In this document: one piece after another, positions 45,718 to 54,593 of the stretch
How positions within the stretch are numbered: position 1 is the stretch's first letter
How the letters are laid out: every line of letters begins with the position of its first letter
Assembly: GCA_964465945.1 (NCBI GenBank)
Contig: CAYXMM010000006.1
Span: 1 to 64,000 of the forward strand
DNA length: 64,000 nucleotides
Direction: 5' to 3'
Origin: JAJRPT01 sp964465945
GTDB lineage: Bacteria; Bacteroidota; Ignavibacteria; Kapaibacteriales; UBA2268
Notes under the pieces: generated by a model
What the model was told of the DNA's origin: nothing
Seen by the model: only the letters and a program-made list of their open reading frames with translations
Databases searched by the model: none
Position numbers and translations under genes: made by a program

Positions 45718-46838
45718 ATACTCTGTTGATATAATCTGTAAGTTTTATAAACTTTACCAAGCATTGTCGTAGTTAAGCCCTTATTCATCATCTCGTTATC
45801 CTCCAAAATCCAAGATGCTTCGCCATATTCTATACCTTTCGGCTTACCTCTTGTGCCAAGTTCCCAGTATAACACAGCATCTGCTCCGGTTCGTTGATAT
45901 TGTGGTAAAATACCTAATACAATTATTCTTAATAAATTAATTTTTTTCTTCTTCGTCAGTAAGTGCCAAAGTCCAGGTAATAAATATCCATTTTTATTAT
46001 GTATTAAGCATTGATTAATATCGGGTAAGGCAAGGGCAAAACCAGCAGGTTGTCCGTTTATTTCAGCAATTAGGGCATAATCTGGGTCGGCTATTGTTTT
46101 TAAATCATTGGCAAGGAAATCAAATTCCTCGTCTGTCATTTTTACAAAGCCCCAATTTGGCTCCCAAGCATTATTGTAAATATACTTTAATGTAGCAACG
46201 TCTTCTTTGAATTGCTTTTTATTTTTGAAATTCATTGCTCGTATAGAAAGAGAATGTCTTTGTCTCACTATATTTTGCATTCTTCCTAATTTTTCGCTCA
46301 CATATTGCTCATTTATAAGATGATAAGCAAATAGATCCTTCACTTTTGCTAAGCCATATCCTTCTATTAAATTAATATAATATTTAGGGTTATATGTCAT
46401 AAGAATCACAGGAGGTGAATCAAAGCCATCAATAAGCAAGCCGCATTCGTCGTTTAATGACGGATTAACTGGTCCTCTCATATCTGTCATACCATTTGCT
46501 TTAAGGTATTTTTTTGCTTCATCAAAAAGTAAATTGGCTGTGTCTTGATTATTTTCACATTCAAAGAATCCAAAAAAGCCAATTTTATCGTTATGAATCT
46601 TATTATGATTTCCATTGATTATAGCTGCAATCCTGCCAATCACTGTTCCATTTTCTTCCACCATAAATAGTTCCATTTTTGAGTGTTTAAAAAATGGATT
46701 TTTTTCTTTATTCAGTAATTTCATTCTATCCATAAGTAACGGAGGAACAAAATTCTTATCATTTTCATAAAATTTATATTGAGATTTTATGAATTTTTTT
46801 AGTTGTGCCTGATTTTCAACTTTAACAATAGTTTTCAT
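45714..46838 (-). CDS. GNAT-fold acetyltransferase-like protein
   Basis: The 374-residue protein has the start VKKFIKSQYKFY-like block (LKKFIKSQYKFYENDKNFVPP), MFMVEENGTVIGRIAAIIN-like strand-helix (LFMVEENGTVIGRIAAI) and a second GNAT-like half, YALIAEINGQPAGFALALPD with LGILPQYQRTGADAVL. This is the layout of a long acyl-CoA N-acyltransferase family found in many Bacteroidota, without a characterised member known to me. It has no membrane helix. It is translationally coupled to the ROK kinase. Confidence 0.78.
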   Translation of the reverse strand: MKTIVKVENQAQLKKFIKSQYKFYENDKNFVPPLLMDRMKLLNKEKNPFFKHSKMELFMVEENGTVIGRIAAIINGNHNKIHNDKIGFFGFFECENNQDTANLLFDEAKKYLKANGMTDMRGPVNPSLNDECGLLIDGFDSPPVILMTYNPKYYINLIEGYGLAKVKDLFAYHLINEQYVSEKLGRMQNIVRQRHSLSIRAMNFKNKKQFKEDVATLKYIYNNAWEPNWGFVKMTDEEFDFLANDLKTIADPDYALIAEINGQPAGFALALPDINQCLIHNKNGYLLPGLWHLLTKKKKINLLRIIVLGILPQYQRTGADAVLYWELGTRGKPKGIEYGEASWILEDNEMMNKGLTTTMLGKVYKTYRLYQQSI

Positions 46839-46925
46839 AATAAAATAACATTAATGTAAATTCAATTTTCTCAAATTTAATAAAAATCTAATTAGTTGTA
46901 TTTGATTAATGTTATTTTATTTTGA
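46835..46925. repeat. Long imperfect palindrome between the acetyltransferase-like gene and nadA
   Basis: Arms 46835-46855 and 46905-46925 are complementary at 20 of 21 positions (core TAAAATAACATTAAT). A bulged continuation of the helix extends into the 49-base loop (AAAT and CAA segments). The element spans the intergenic region from the start codon of the left gene to the base before the nadA stop. It could terminate the nos-nadA transcript. Confidence 0.6.
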
Positions 46926-47939
46926 TTAATAGCTGAACATTCTGTTTATTGCTATAATTGCTTTAGCGGCAATTTCTTTGTCAACTTCAATTATTTGATT
47001 TGGATTAGGTGATTTTAATACGTCTCTAATCTTTTCAAGTGAGTTCATTTTCATATAAGGGCACATGTGGCAGGAGGCGACAAATACTTTTTCAGGATGT
47101 TTTTGATGTAATTTGTCAGTTAGCCCGCACTCTGATAAAATCATAAAGTGCTTGCTATTTGAGTCATTTACATAGTTCATAATTTGAGTAGTGCTACCGG
47201 TCATATCGCTTAAATTTACGATATTTTCGCTACATTCTGGGTGGCTTAAAACTTTTAAATCAGGGAAATTTTGTCTTCCATCTTTAATTAAAAATTCATC
47301 AAAATTATCATGAACGATACAGGTTCCTTCATTGGTGTAGAAGTTTTTAAGTATTCCTTCTTTTAATAGCTGATTATGGATATTTTTTGCCATTAATTTA
47401 TCAGGAATGAAGATAATATCTTTTTCTGGGATTTGTTTTACGATTTTAAGAGCGTTTGAAGAAGTAACCACAACATCGACAAGAGCTTTTACTTCTGCAC
47501 TTGAATTAATATAGCAGACTACTGGAGCGCCTGGATGTTCACTTTTTAATCTTAACACCTCTTCAGGCGTAATTGACTCGGCAAGAGAGCAAGTAGAATT
47601 AATATCAGGAAGTAAAATTGTTTTATTTGGATTAAGAATTTTAGCAGTTTCTGCCATAAATCTAACGCCAGCAAATACAATTGTATCGCAATCAAATTTT
47701 TTAGATTCAACGGCAAGAGAGTAAGAATCAGAACTATAATCTGCAATTGTATTTACTATTTCAGTTCCAACATAGGTATGAGCCAAGACAATAGCATTTT
47801 TTTGTTTTTTAAGTTCATTTATTTCATCGACAAGATTGGTGATATGGATAAGGGTTTCATAAGTATAATGTTCTCTTGAAAACTCATCAGTAACTAATTG
47901 GCTTTCAACAAAATTAAAAGTCTCTTTGCTGTAATTCAT
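46926..47939 (-). CDS. nadA: Quinolinate synthase
   Basis: NadA makes quinolinate from iminoaspartate and dihydroxyacetone phosphate, using a [4Fe-4S] cluster. The 337-residue protein has IVLAHTYVGTEIVNTIADYSSDSYSL-type start (within residues 45-75) and the three cluster cysteines in NSTCSLAES, GLTDKLHQKHP-adjacent CGL, and CHMCPYMKMNSL. The ATG overlaps the stop of nosY (TAATG), so it is read from the nos transcript. The partner nadB is 6.6 kb upstream on the same strand, at the other end of the nos cluster. nadC is not in the window. Confidence 0.96.
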   Translation of the reverse strand: MNYSKETFNFVESQLVTDEFSREHYTYETLIHITNLVDEINELKKQKNAIVLAHTYVGTEIVNTIADYSSDSYSLAVESKKFDCDTIVFAGVRFMAETAKILNPNKTILLPDINSTCSLAESITPEEVLRLKSEHPGAPVVCYINSSAEVKALVDVVVTSSNALKIVKQIPEKDIIFIPDKLMAKNIHNQLLKEGILKNFYTNEGTCIVHDNFDEFLIKDGRQNFPDLKVLSHPECSENIVNLSDMTGSTTQIMNYVNDSNSKHFMILSECGLTDKLHQKHPEKVFVASCHMCPYMKMNSLEKIRDVLKSPNPNQIIEVDKEIAAKAIIAINRMFSY

Positions 47940-48721
47940 TAGAAATCTTTGCCTTTCGCAGTTTTATTTATAAAAAAGATTGGTAAAATAGACCAAATTA
48001 TAAGCATAGTGAAGGAAACCAGTATTCCCATATATGTTCCAAAGAATTTAGAAAACACTGCTCCTGTATATCCCATTAATGCAGAAATATCAAGTTGCAA
48101 CAAAAGTAAGACTCTTGAAATATCAATTGGGTTGAATAATACAGCGCCCAGGGTAAATGTATCAAGAGGGTATTCTTCAAAAACAATGAGGGCAATCATT
48201 AAAACGCCATCATAGATTATAGCAAAAAGTAGCCATAGGAAAATGCTAAGCCCAAATCCTGCGATTCTATTCTCGCTTTTTAATGAAATGAAATAGGAAA
48301 TTGCGGAGAAAATTATAGTTAAAAAGGTTCCAATTAAAATTAGTAAAATAAAGCTGTTTGCCATATCGCTAAAAAGTACTCCATTCAAAACAAATGGAAT
48401 ACCGATACCTAATGCAAACGCTGAAACAAGAGCTAAATTCATTCCAAGAAAATGTCCTACGAATATTGATGAACGTTTTATTGGTTGTGCTAAGATTAAT
48501 TGAATAAATTCTCTTGAATTATAAAAGTAAATAGTTCCGAACATTATTCCAATAAGTGAACATAAGAATAAAATAATATTCATCAAACTTGCAACTGATT
48601 TAGATAAATTTCCACTAAAATAGATGAGTCCTTGGCTTACTGCTAAGAAGAAAAGTAAGTAAGTGATGATCCATTTGCTTCTAAATAAATCAATAAAACT
48701 ATATTTTAATATTTTCCACAT
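47939..48721 (-). CDS. nosY: NosY: permease of the copper-site ABC transporter
   Basis: The 260-residue integral membrane protein has six hydrophobic helices and an N-terminal MWKILKYSFIDLFRSKW. It is an ABC-2 type permease that works with NosF and NosD in maturation of the CuZ site of NosZ, probably moving a sulphur species to the periplasm. It overlaps nosF by 23 bases and abuts nadA. Assignment rests on context plus the ABC-2-type topology. Confidence 0.92.
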   Translation of the reverse strand: MWKILKYSFIDLFRSKWIITYLLFFLAVSQGLIYFSGNLSKSVASLMNIILFLCSLIGIMFGTIYFYNSREFIQLILAQPIKRSSIFVGHFLGMNLALVSAFALGIGIPFVLNGVLFSDMANSFILLILIGTFLTIIFSAISYFISLKSENRIAGFGLSIFLWLLFAIIYDGVLMIALIVFEEYPLDTFTLGAVLFNPIDISRVLLLLQLDISALMGYTGAVFSKFFGTYMGILVSFTMLIIWSILPIFFINKTAKGKDF

Positions 48722-49421
48722 TTCTATAATCCAATAATTTAGCTAATGAACGCTCAATATTTACTTCGTTATATTTTGAGATTAACTCAATGTTTGTGCC
48801 GTCAAATACAATATTTCCTTCGAGTAAGAATATAATTCTATCGGAGAGTTCTTCCACTAAACTCATTATATGAGTTGTTAAAATCACCAATTTACCTTTA
48901 TTTTTCTCACGAATGATAAGGTCTTTCAGTGAAACGAGTGCCTTAGGGTCTAAGCCATTTGATGGTTCATCAAGGATAATAATTGGGGCATCGAACATAA
49001 GACAAAGTACTAGGTTTACTTTTTGTTTTGTACCACCTGATAAATGATTTAATTTCTTTTCTAAAGATTTTTCTAATTCAAAAATTGATATTAATTCATC
49101 TTCATTTGATTTCGTATTCCTAATATTTTTAACAAGGTTAATAACTTCTTTTACTTTCAAATTCTCTGGAAATTGAGCAATTTGTGGTAGATATGAAATT
49201 TGCTCTCTATATTTCCACTCTTTTAAAATACTATTATCGTTAATTGAAATTTTACCACTATTCGGAATAACCATTCCAAGCAACATTTTAATCAATGTGG
49301 TTTTTCCGGATGCATTAGGACCTAAAATAGAAACAATTCCACTTGTTTCAATATCAAGGTCTAACTTATCAAAAACAACTAATTTTCCGAATTTCTTCGA
49401 TATACTTTCAAATTTAATCAT
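48699..49421 (-). CDS. nosF: NosF: ATPase of the copper-site ABC transporter
   Basis: The 240-residue ABC ATPase has Walker A LGPNASGKTTLIKMLLG, Q-loop ISYLPQIAQFPE, signature LSGGTKQKVNL, Walker B PIIILDEPSNGLDP and the switch His in ILTTHIMS. Together with NosY it powers NosD-dependent assembly of the CuZ centre. It overlaps nosD by 8 bases and nosY by 23, so stoichiometric, coupled translation is likely. Confidence 0.95.
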   Translation of the reverse strand: MIKFESISKKFGKLVVFDKLDLDIETSGIVSILGPNASGKTTLIKMLLGMVIPNSGKISINDNSILKEWKYREQISYLPQIAQFPENLKVKEVINLVKNIRNTKSNEDELISIFELEKSLEKKLNHLSGGTKQKVNLVLCLMFDAPIIILDEPSNGLDPKALVSLKDLIIREKNKGKLVILTTHIMSLVEELSDRIIFLLEGNIVFDGTNIELISKYNEVNIERSLAKLLDYRNVENIKI

Positions 49422-50646
49422 GAGTAATTTCTCTCATAAGGGGTTCGACATCTTGCAGGTCTTGTGTTGTAAGCATAGGCACAACTTTTTCAGCGAAATT
49501 CATTAAATCGACAAATAAAGATCGTAAGAGGACGATTGATGATGGAGATTGGGTAACAACTGATGAAAATAACTCAACAGGTGTGTGTGGTTTGTCTCCA
49601 ATTCCATCTTTGTTTAAATCATAACCATTATAAGCACTCCAATAATTTCTAAAGTAAGTATTGCGATTAATTGCGTTTTTATTAGTTGCAATATCAAAAG
49701 TATTACTTATAAAATTATTAAAGGTAAAAGTATTTTGCTCGCTACTACTGACAAACTTTACAGCCCAGCCATTTTCAACAATATCGTTATTTTTGAAAGT
49801 GCATCTCATTACACTTTCGCCAAAAATTCCGACAGTGTTTTTTTTAAAATAGTTGTTGCTTATATCGCTTTCTTTAATTTCTTTAAGTAGCAACCCATAA
49901 GAGTTAGTTCCCCAGTTGGCAACGAAATCATTCTCGTTCATTGTTATATTTTTTGAATACATAACAGCAACTCCAGCGCCATTGTCTTCAAATCTATTTT
50001 TATAATATTTATTGTTATCAGAAAACATAAAATGCAATCCATATCTTAGATTGCCTTTACTAATATTTTTCTTTATTAAAGAATTTTTTACAAATTCAAA
50101 GTATATTCCGTCTCTATGTTTCTCTACTTTATTATTTTCAATTAATATATTCTCACAGCTCCACAAATGAATTCCATTTGCTGAACTTGTTTGTGTTTTA
50201 GCATTTCCTATAACAATATTATTTGTAATGATTGTATTTTTGGTCTTAGCTAAATAAATTCCAAAGAATGTATTGATGAAAGTATTATTATCAATCATCA
50301 CATTTGATGTATTTTTGACTTTGATAGCAGCATTATCTTCGGTATAGCTAGTCTTCATATCACGAATAGTTAACCCTTGAATAAGAACATCTTTTGCTAA
50401 AATTGTAAATACTTCATCACCATTTTTGGCAAATATGACTGGTTTATTTTTTCCAATTATTTTAACTGGTTTTTTAACTAAAATATTCGATTCGGTGAAA
50501 GTTCCTGATATATAAATAGTCTCACCTTCAGTTGCATTATTTACAGCATCAGCGATTGATTTATATTGACAATCTTCACACACTTGGATACTTGATTTTA
50601 ACCCAAGTGTGTGGAGAAAAATTAATATGATGATATTGTATCTCAC
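49414..50646 (-). CDS. nosD: NosD: periplasmic copper-site maturation protein
   Basis: The 410-residue protein has a signal peptide (IIILIFLHTLGLKSS) and a right-handed beta-helix of the NosD/CASH type: repeated N-I-F and N-x-I units (NNTFINTFFGIYLAKTKNT, NILIENNKVEKHRDGIYFEF, KYYKNRFEDNGAGVAVMYS). It partners with NosF/NosY to build the Cu4S CuZ site. Its length matches the family. It overlaps nosL by ATGA. Confidence 0.95.
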   Translation of the reverse strand: MRYNIIILIFLHTLGLKSSIQVCEDCQYKSIADAVNNATEGETIYISGTFTESNILVKKPVKIIGKNKPVIFAKNGDEVFTILAKDVLIQGLTIRDMKTSYTEDNAAIKVKNTSNVMIDNNTFINTFFGIYLAKTKNTIITNNIVIGNAKTQTSSANGIHLWSCENILIENNKVEKHRDGIYFEFVKNSLIKKNISKGNLRYGLHFMFSDNNKYYKNRFEDNGAGVAVMYSKNITMNENDFVANWGTNSYGLLLKEIKESDISNNYFKKNTVGIFGESVMRCTFKNNDIVENGWAVKFVSSSEQNTFTFNNFISNTFDIATNKNAINRNTYFRNYWSAYNGYDLNKDGIGDKPHTPVELFSSVVTQSPSSIVLLRSLFVDLMNFAEKVVPMLTTQDLQDVEPLMREITHD

Positions 50647-51104
50647 CTTTTAATAATATTCGCTAGTTCATTCCAATTATAGATATTACCTGCCTTACCT
50701 TGCAAAGAATTCTTAGCTTTTTCTTTCGAATCATAAGCAGATAAGAAAGCTCCCATAGGTGAAGGTATATCTTTACTTACAACAAAAAATAATTCGTTTA
50801 CATTAATGAATGTTGAAGGTGAAATAAAGTCTTTTGCAAGTAGCATTTCAAAATCTGTTTTTTTTGCTGACTTTTCAGTTTCATAGTCCCAAAGCATACA
50901 TTCAATTGAGCAAAAAGTAAATATTTTACCTTTTTTTGTGATAGATTCAGAGCCAAACTGTTTGTCCATTATTGTCATAGAACAAAAATGGCAGTTTTCT
51001 TTTCCGTAATCTATTTCTCTTGGTTCAGACGAACAAGAGAGTAAAACTATTGAGAAAATACTTATAAAAAGTGATATTTTTATTTTGTTATTAAGCATTT
51101 TCAT
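50643..51104 (-). CDS. nosL: NosL: copper chaperone lipoprotein
   Basis: From the ATG at 51104 (153 residues) the protein has a lipobox LLSC and the NosL metal-binding motif NCHFCSMTIMD, followed by FTFCSIECMLWDY and PSPMGAFLSAYDS. NosL binds Cu(I) and supplies copper for NosZ maturation. I reject the longer start at 51137, which puts charged residues before the signal sequence; ATG 51098 is also possible. It overlaps the upstream membrane-protein gene. Confidence 0.92.
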   Translation of the reverse strand: MKMLNNKIKISLFISIFSIVLLSCSSEPREIDYGKENCHFCSMTIMDKQFGSESITKKGKIFTFCSIECMLWDYETEKSAKKTDFEMLLAKDFISPSTFINVNELFFVVSKDIPSPMGAFLSAYDSKEKAKNSLQGKAGNIYNWNELANIIKR

Positions 51105-51723
51105 ATTCCTGTTGAGTTTTACCAACTTTATCATCATTTACTTTTTCATTTTTGGGTTTAAGTATGTTAACAAATCCGGCATAATAAGCAACTAAAATTG
51201 ATAATCCTAAAAATAAGGAACCCATAGCGGGTAGTGAAGTTGCTTCAAAATTCAATAATAATTTTGTACCAAAAAGCGGCGGTTGATAAACCATTCCTGG
51301 AATTTTAATTGGTGCTGTTGGCGATAGATTATGACCATAGTCATACATCCATAAATAAAAGTCATAAATACCTAATAACCCAAGTATGCTTAACATACCA
51401 GCCCATATAAAAGCACCATGTTTAATTTTTCCTAAACTAAAAAGTAATCCGAATGCAACACAACCAACAATAATATAAGGGAAGTATTGTAATTCTGGGA
51501 TTGAATCTGGAACAATAAATTTCATTCCAACATAGTGATTTAGGATGTTCACATTCTGTAAAGTTGAAGGGGTATCTCCTGTAATTTGATTCACCCAAAT
51601 ATACATTGTAATTCCATCAGGATACTGCGGGGCAACTAATGTAATACTCCATAAAGGGAAAAAGAATGTAAAAACTAATAGAACAGATGCGATTAATAGT
51701 AATATTTTTGATTTTTTATTCAT
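51091..51723 (-). CDS. Four-helix membrane protein of the nos cluster (NosB-like position)
   Basis: About 210 residues from the ATG at 51723; a GTG at 51735 would add four. Four hydrophobic helices are visible (ILLLIASVLLVFTFFFPLWS, FPYIIVGCVAFGLLFSL, FIWAGMLSILGLLGIYDFYLW, AMGSLFLGLSILVAYYAGF) with a periplasmic or loop segment YQPPLFGTKLLLNFEATSLP. In clade II nos clusters a membrane protein of unknown role (nosB) sits directly after nosZ, as here. I cannot confirm sequence relationship. It has no His/Cys haem motif. Confidence 0.75.
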   Translation of the reverse strand: MNKKSKILLLIASVLLVFTFFFPLWSITLVAPQYPDGITMYIWVNQITGDTPSTLQNVNILNHYVGMKFIVPDSIPELQYFPYIIVGCVAFGLLFSLGKIKHGAFIWAGMLSILGLLGIYDFYLWMYDYGHNLSPTAPIKIPGMVYQPPLFGTKLLLNFEATSLPAMGSLFLGLSILVAYYAGFVNILKPKNEKVNDDKVGKTQQEYENA

Positions 51724-51760
51724 TTTAAGATTCACTTTTTTTTATAAAACAAAATTATAA

Positions 51761-51792
51761 AATAAAGGGCTTACCTGGTTTGGATAAGCCCT
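51761..51792 (-). terminator. Terminator-like hairpin between nosZ and the accessory nos genes
   Basis: AGGGCTTA (51792-51785, minus strand) pairs with TAAGCCCT (51773-51766) around an 11-base loop; a U-rich stretch follows. Full termination would isolate nosZ, so partial readthrough into the maturation genes is likely. Confidence 0.75.
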
Positions 51793-51800
51793 AAATTCAA

Positions 51801-53765
51801 TTATTTACTTGCTTCTTCTCCAAGCCCCCAGGTTAAAGGAGCCCCCGTACCTTTCGGGTTAACTCTTATATAACCTTGCATTTCTTGGTGAAGTGCAGAA
51901 CAGAAGTCAGAACAATAGAAAGGATATGTTCCGGCGGCTTGCGGTATCCATTTCATTGTTTCAGTTTGACCTGGCATAATTAGTAATTCCGCATTTCTTG
52001 CACCCATAATAGCGAATCCGTGAGGAACGTCCCAATCTTGTTCAAGATTTGTTACGTGGAAATATACTTCGTCGCCAACTTCAATACCATCTATCCAGTC
52101 AGGTGCAAAGTGGCTACGTATCATGGTTCCATAAACTCTCACAATATTCCCTTCACGAACAACCTTTGTTTCTTTTTCATTTTTAGTCACGTAAGGGTGT
52201 TTATTCTCGTCAAGAGGATAATATTTTTTACTTCTTTCAATTACTAAGTCCGCTTTAATCGCTTGAGCATAATGTGGCTCGCCGATGGTTGGGAAATCTA
52301 ATAACATTTGCATTTTGTCGCCAGAAATATCAACAAGTTGAGCGGATTGAGTTAATTCAGGACCCGTTGGTAAGTATCTATCTTTAGTTATTTTATTTAA
52401 AGCAACAACATATTTGCCCCAAGGTTTTACTGAGTTTCCACCAGGTATCATTAAGTGACCTATTGAATAATAAACTGGGATTCTATCTAATACTTCCCAA
52501 GTTCCAACTTTCCATTTTACAATTTCAGATGAGATAAAGAATGAAGTATAGGCATTTCCTTTATCATCAAATTCTGTGTGTAGCGGTCCTAGACCCGGCT
52601 CTTTAACAACTCCACCATTTATAGCTTCGTAATTAAGAACAGGTATATTATTTACAGTTTTCTCAAATTTCTTGCCTTCAATTGCTTTAAGCATTTTAGA
52701 GAATGAGTGAACTGTTAAGTCGGCAGATAACTTGCCACTTGCTACGATAAATTCACCAGATGGGTCAACATCAACCCCGTGAGGTGATTTTGGAGTAGGT
52801 AAATAATAAATTAAACCAGGACAATCATCAGGATTAAGCATTAAAACTTTATCTCTTTTTTCAGATTTTGCTGTGTGAGTTGATTCGTCATAAGTATTGT
52901 TTAAGTAATTAGCCGGAACCATTTTACCTTTTCCTTGTTTAATGTATTCCTCAGCTTTTTTCCAGTTAACAGCAGCAATGTAGTCTTTGTCATTTTGAGA
53001 AGCATATACTTCTTTTAAAGATCTTGCTTGCTCTGTATTATATGTTGTAAAGAACATCCATCCGTGTGAAGGACCTTTACCAGCATGGGCTAAGTCATAG
53101 TCAAAACCAGGAACAAGGATTTGGAAAGCAAGTTCCATATCGCCGTGTTTCTTTCTATCAACGCTAATGAAAGAAAGAGTTCCTTGATATTTTTCTTTAT
53201 ACTCGTTTAATTGTGCGTTTTTTTCAGTTATAGGAATAGAGAATCTAGTTCCTGCAACGACATATTCAGTGTTGTCTGTTAAGTATGGGGAAGGGTGGTT
53301 ACCTCCAGAATTTGGTATCTCAATAATTTCAGTTGTTTCGAAAGTAGCAAGGTCGATTTTAGCAATCCTTGGAGTGTTATTTCCGTTAATGAATATAAAC
53401 TCTCCGTCAGGAACACCATCAGTTTTAGATAGTTGAGGGTGATGGGCATCGTCCCAAGGAATGAATCCATGAGTAGTCTCTAACATTGGTTTTGTTTCTT
53501 CGTTAAATCCCCAACCTTTTTCTGGATCAAGAGAGAAAACAGGAATTACTCGAAGTAACCTACCAGATGGGAGACCATAAACAGCAAGTTGCCCGCTAAA
53601 TCCACCTGACATAAATGCGTAAAACTCATCATATTTGCCTGGAGCTACATAAACCTTTTCTGCTGCTCCTGAAGTGTTAATAATACCTTTGTTCTTACTT
53701 TCTCCGCAAGAGAACAAGAACCCTGTTACTATCAAAATTGATAGTATTAAATAGATGCGCCTCAT
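51801..53765 (-). CDS. nosZ: Nitrous oxide reductase, clade II, predicted lipoprotein
   Basis: NosZ reduces N2O to N2. The 654-residue protein has a Sec signal with a lipobox (LFSCGES, Cys about residue 20) and no twin-arginine motif, which marks the clade II (Sec) type. The seven-bladed propeller carries the CuZ histidines in DDAHHPQLS, YDLAHAGKGPSHGW, SPHGVDVDP, GPLHTEFD and IGEPHYAQ. The C-terminal cupredoxin has the CuA ligands in DVPHGFAIM and FYCSDFCSALHQEMQGY (Cys about 618 and 622). All ligand positions seem intact, so it should be active. It follows the cytochrome c gene by 35 bases. Confidence 0.97.
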   Translation of the reverse strand: MRRIYLILSILIVTGFLFSCGESKNKGIINTSGAAEKVYVAPGKYDEFYAFMSGGFSGQLAVYGLPSGRLLRVIPVFSLDPEKGWGFNEETKPMLETTHGFIPWDDAHHPQLSKTDGVPDGEFIFINGNNTPRIAKIDLATFETTEIIEIPNSGGNHPSPYLTDNTEYVVAGTRFSIPITEKNAQLNEYKEKYQGTLSFISVDRKKHGDMELAFQILVPGFDYDLAHAGKGPSHGWMFFTTYNTEQARSLKEVYASQNDKDYIAAVNWKKAEEYIKQGKGKMVPANYLNNTYDESTHTAKSEKRDKVLMLNPDDCPGLIYYLPTPKSPHGVDVDPSGEFIVASGKLSADLTVHSFSKMLKAIEGKKFEKTVNNIPVLNYEAINGGVVKEPGLGPLHTEFDDKGNAYTSFFISSEIVKWKVGTWEVLDRIPVYYSIGHLMIPGGNSVKPWGKYVVALNKITKDRYLPTGPELTQSAQLVDISGDKMQMLLDFPTIGEPHYAQAIKADLVIERSKKYYPLDENKHPYVTKNEKETKVVREGNIVRVYGTMIRSHFAPDWIDGIEVGDEVYFHVTNLEQDWDVPHGFAIMGARNAELLIMPGQTETMKWIPQAAGTYPFYCSDFCSALHQEMQGYIRVNPKGTGAPLTWGLGEEASK

Positions 53766-53800
53766 TTTACCACCTTATTTTTTAATAAATTAAAAGTCTC

Positions 53801-54319
53801 TTATTTACTATCGTGTTGCCTAAAGAATTCTAAGATTTTATAAGCATTGTCATCAGTAATGTGTTGATTAGCCATAGGAGCTAAAAACTCTTTTAATAAT
53901 GCTTTTGCAATTGGGTCTTCTTTTATCATTAGTTCTGGGTTTGTAATCATATTAAGAATCCATTCTGGACTTCTTCTATTAGTTACTCCACCTAATGAAG
54001 GACCTACAAATCTTGCATCCATTTTATGACAAGCAGAACAATTTTGAGTGAAAAGAGCTTCACCTTCTTTTGCTTTTTTTGCATCTATTGCAGCAAGTTC
54101 AACAGTTGTGAATTTTCCAACGCCTTTAACATCTCTTGAGTCTTCCATTGTGTTTCTTGCACCACTTGTAGCCGCTGCTGCAGGTGCTGCTTCTGTTTTT
54201 ACTTCTTCTGTTGGTGCTTGACCTGTGGCTTTTTCGTTATTGTATTTTTCGCCTTTCTCGCCACAAGAGAATGCCAATGTTAGCAATAGCAACATTGCTA
54301 AAAATGATAAATGTTTCAT
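53801..54319 (-). CDS. Monohaem cytochrome c lipoprotein, predicted electron donor to NosZ
   Basis: The 172-residue lipoprotein has a lipobox (LAFSCGEK), an Ala/Pro/Glu-rich flexible linker (residues about 22-60) and a class I cytochrome c domain with CSACH (about residue 93) and a distal Met in APMANQHI. It is the first gene of the nos run and lies 35 bases before nosZ. A tethered cytochrome c beside a tethered NosZ is a natural direct electron donor. The linker would allow the haem domain to reach its partners. Confidence 0.93.
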   Translation of the reverse strand: MKHLSFLAMLLLLTLAFSCGEKGEKYNNEKATGQAPTEEVKTEAAPAAAATSGARNTMEDSRDVKGVGKFTTVELAAIDAKKAKEGEALFTQNCSACHKMDARFVGPSLGGVTNRRSPEWILNMITNPELMIKEDPIAKALLKEFLAPMANQHITDDNAYKILEFFRQHDSK

Positions 54320-54358
54320 TGAAATGAACCTTTATTGTTAAAAAAAAATAATTGTCCT

Positions 54359-54366
54359 CAAAATTA
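54359..54366 (-). promoter_or_regulatory. Candidate -7 promoter element for the cytochrome c-nosZ transcript
   Basis: Minus-strand TAATTTTG matches TAnnTTTG and lies 40 bases before the cytochrome ATG. The -33 TTG is missing, so this is a suggestion. No convincing FNR-like box was found nearby. Confidence 0.3.
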
Positions 54367-54593
54367 ACTCTTTCGTAAGTAATATTAAAAAACTTATCAG
54401 TATTTTTTAATATTATCTTGATTTTTTCTGAATTTAATTGTAAAGAACAATTTTTCCACTAAGCCAAACTTTGTTTTTCAATCTATTTTTTATACTAAAA
54501 TTTTCAATAAAAGATTTAATACTAATTTGTCTTAATTCTAAATCAAAATTAATAGCATTATTTTTAATTTCCAAATAAATTATAATATTTTTT

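Noticed and set aside
54436..54452. FNR/DNR-type regulator box (AATTGT-AAAGA-ACAATT) upstream of the nos run
   Set aside because: The palindrome is 117 bases from the start and does not match TTGAT-N4-ATCAA; AT-rich chance is likely.
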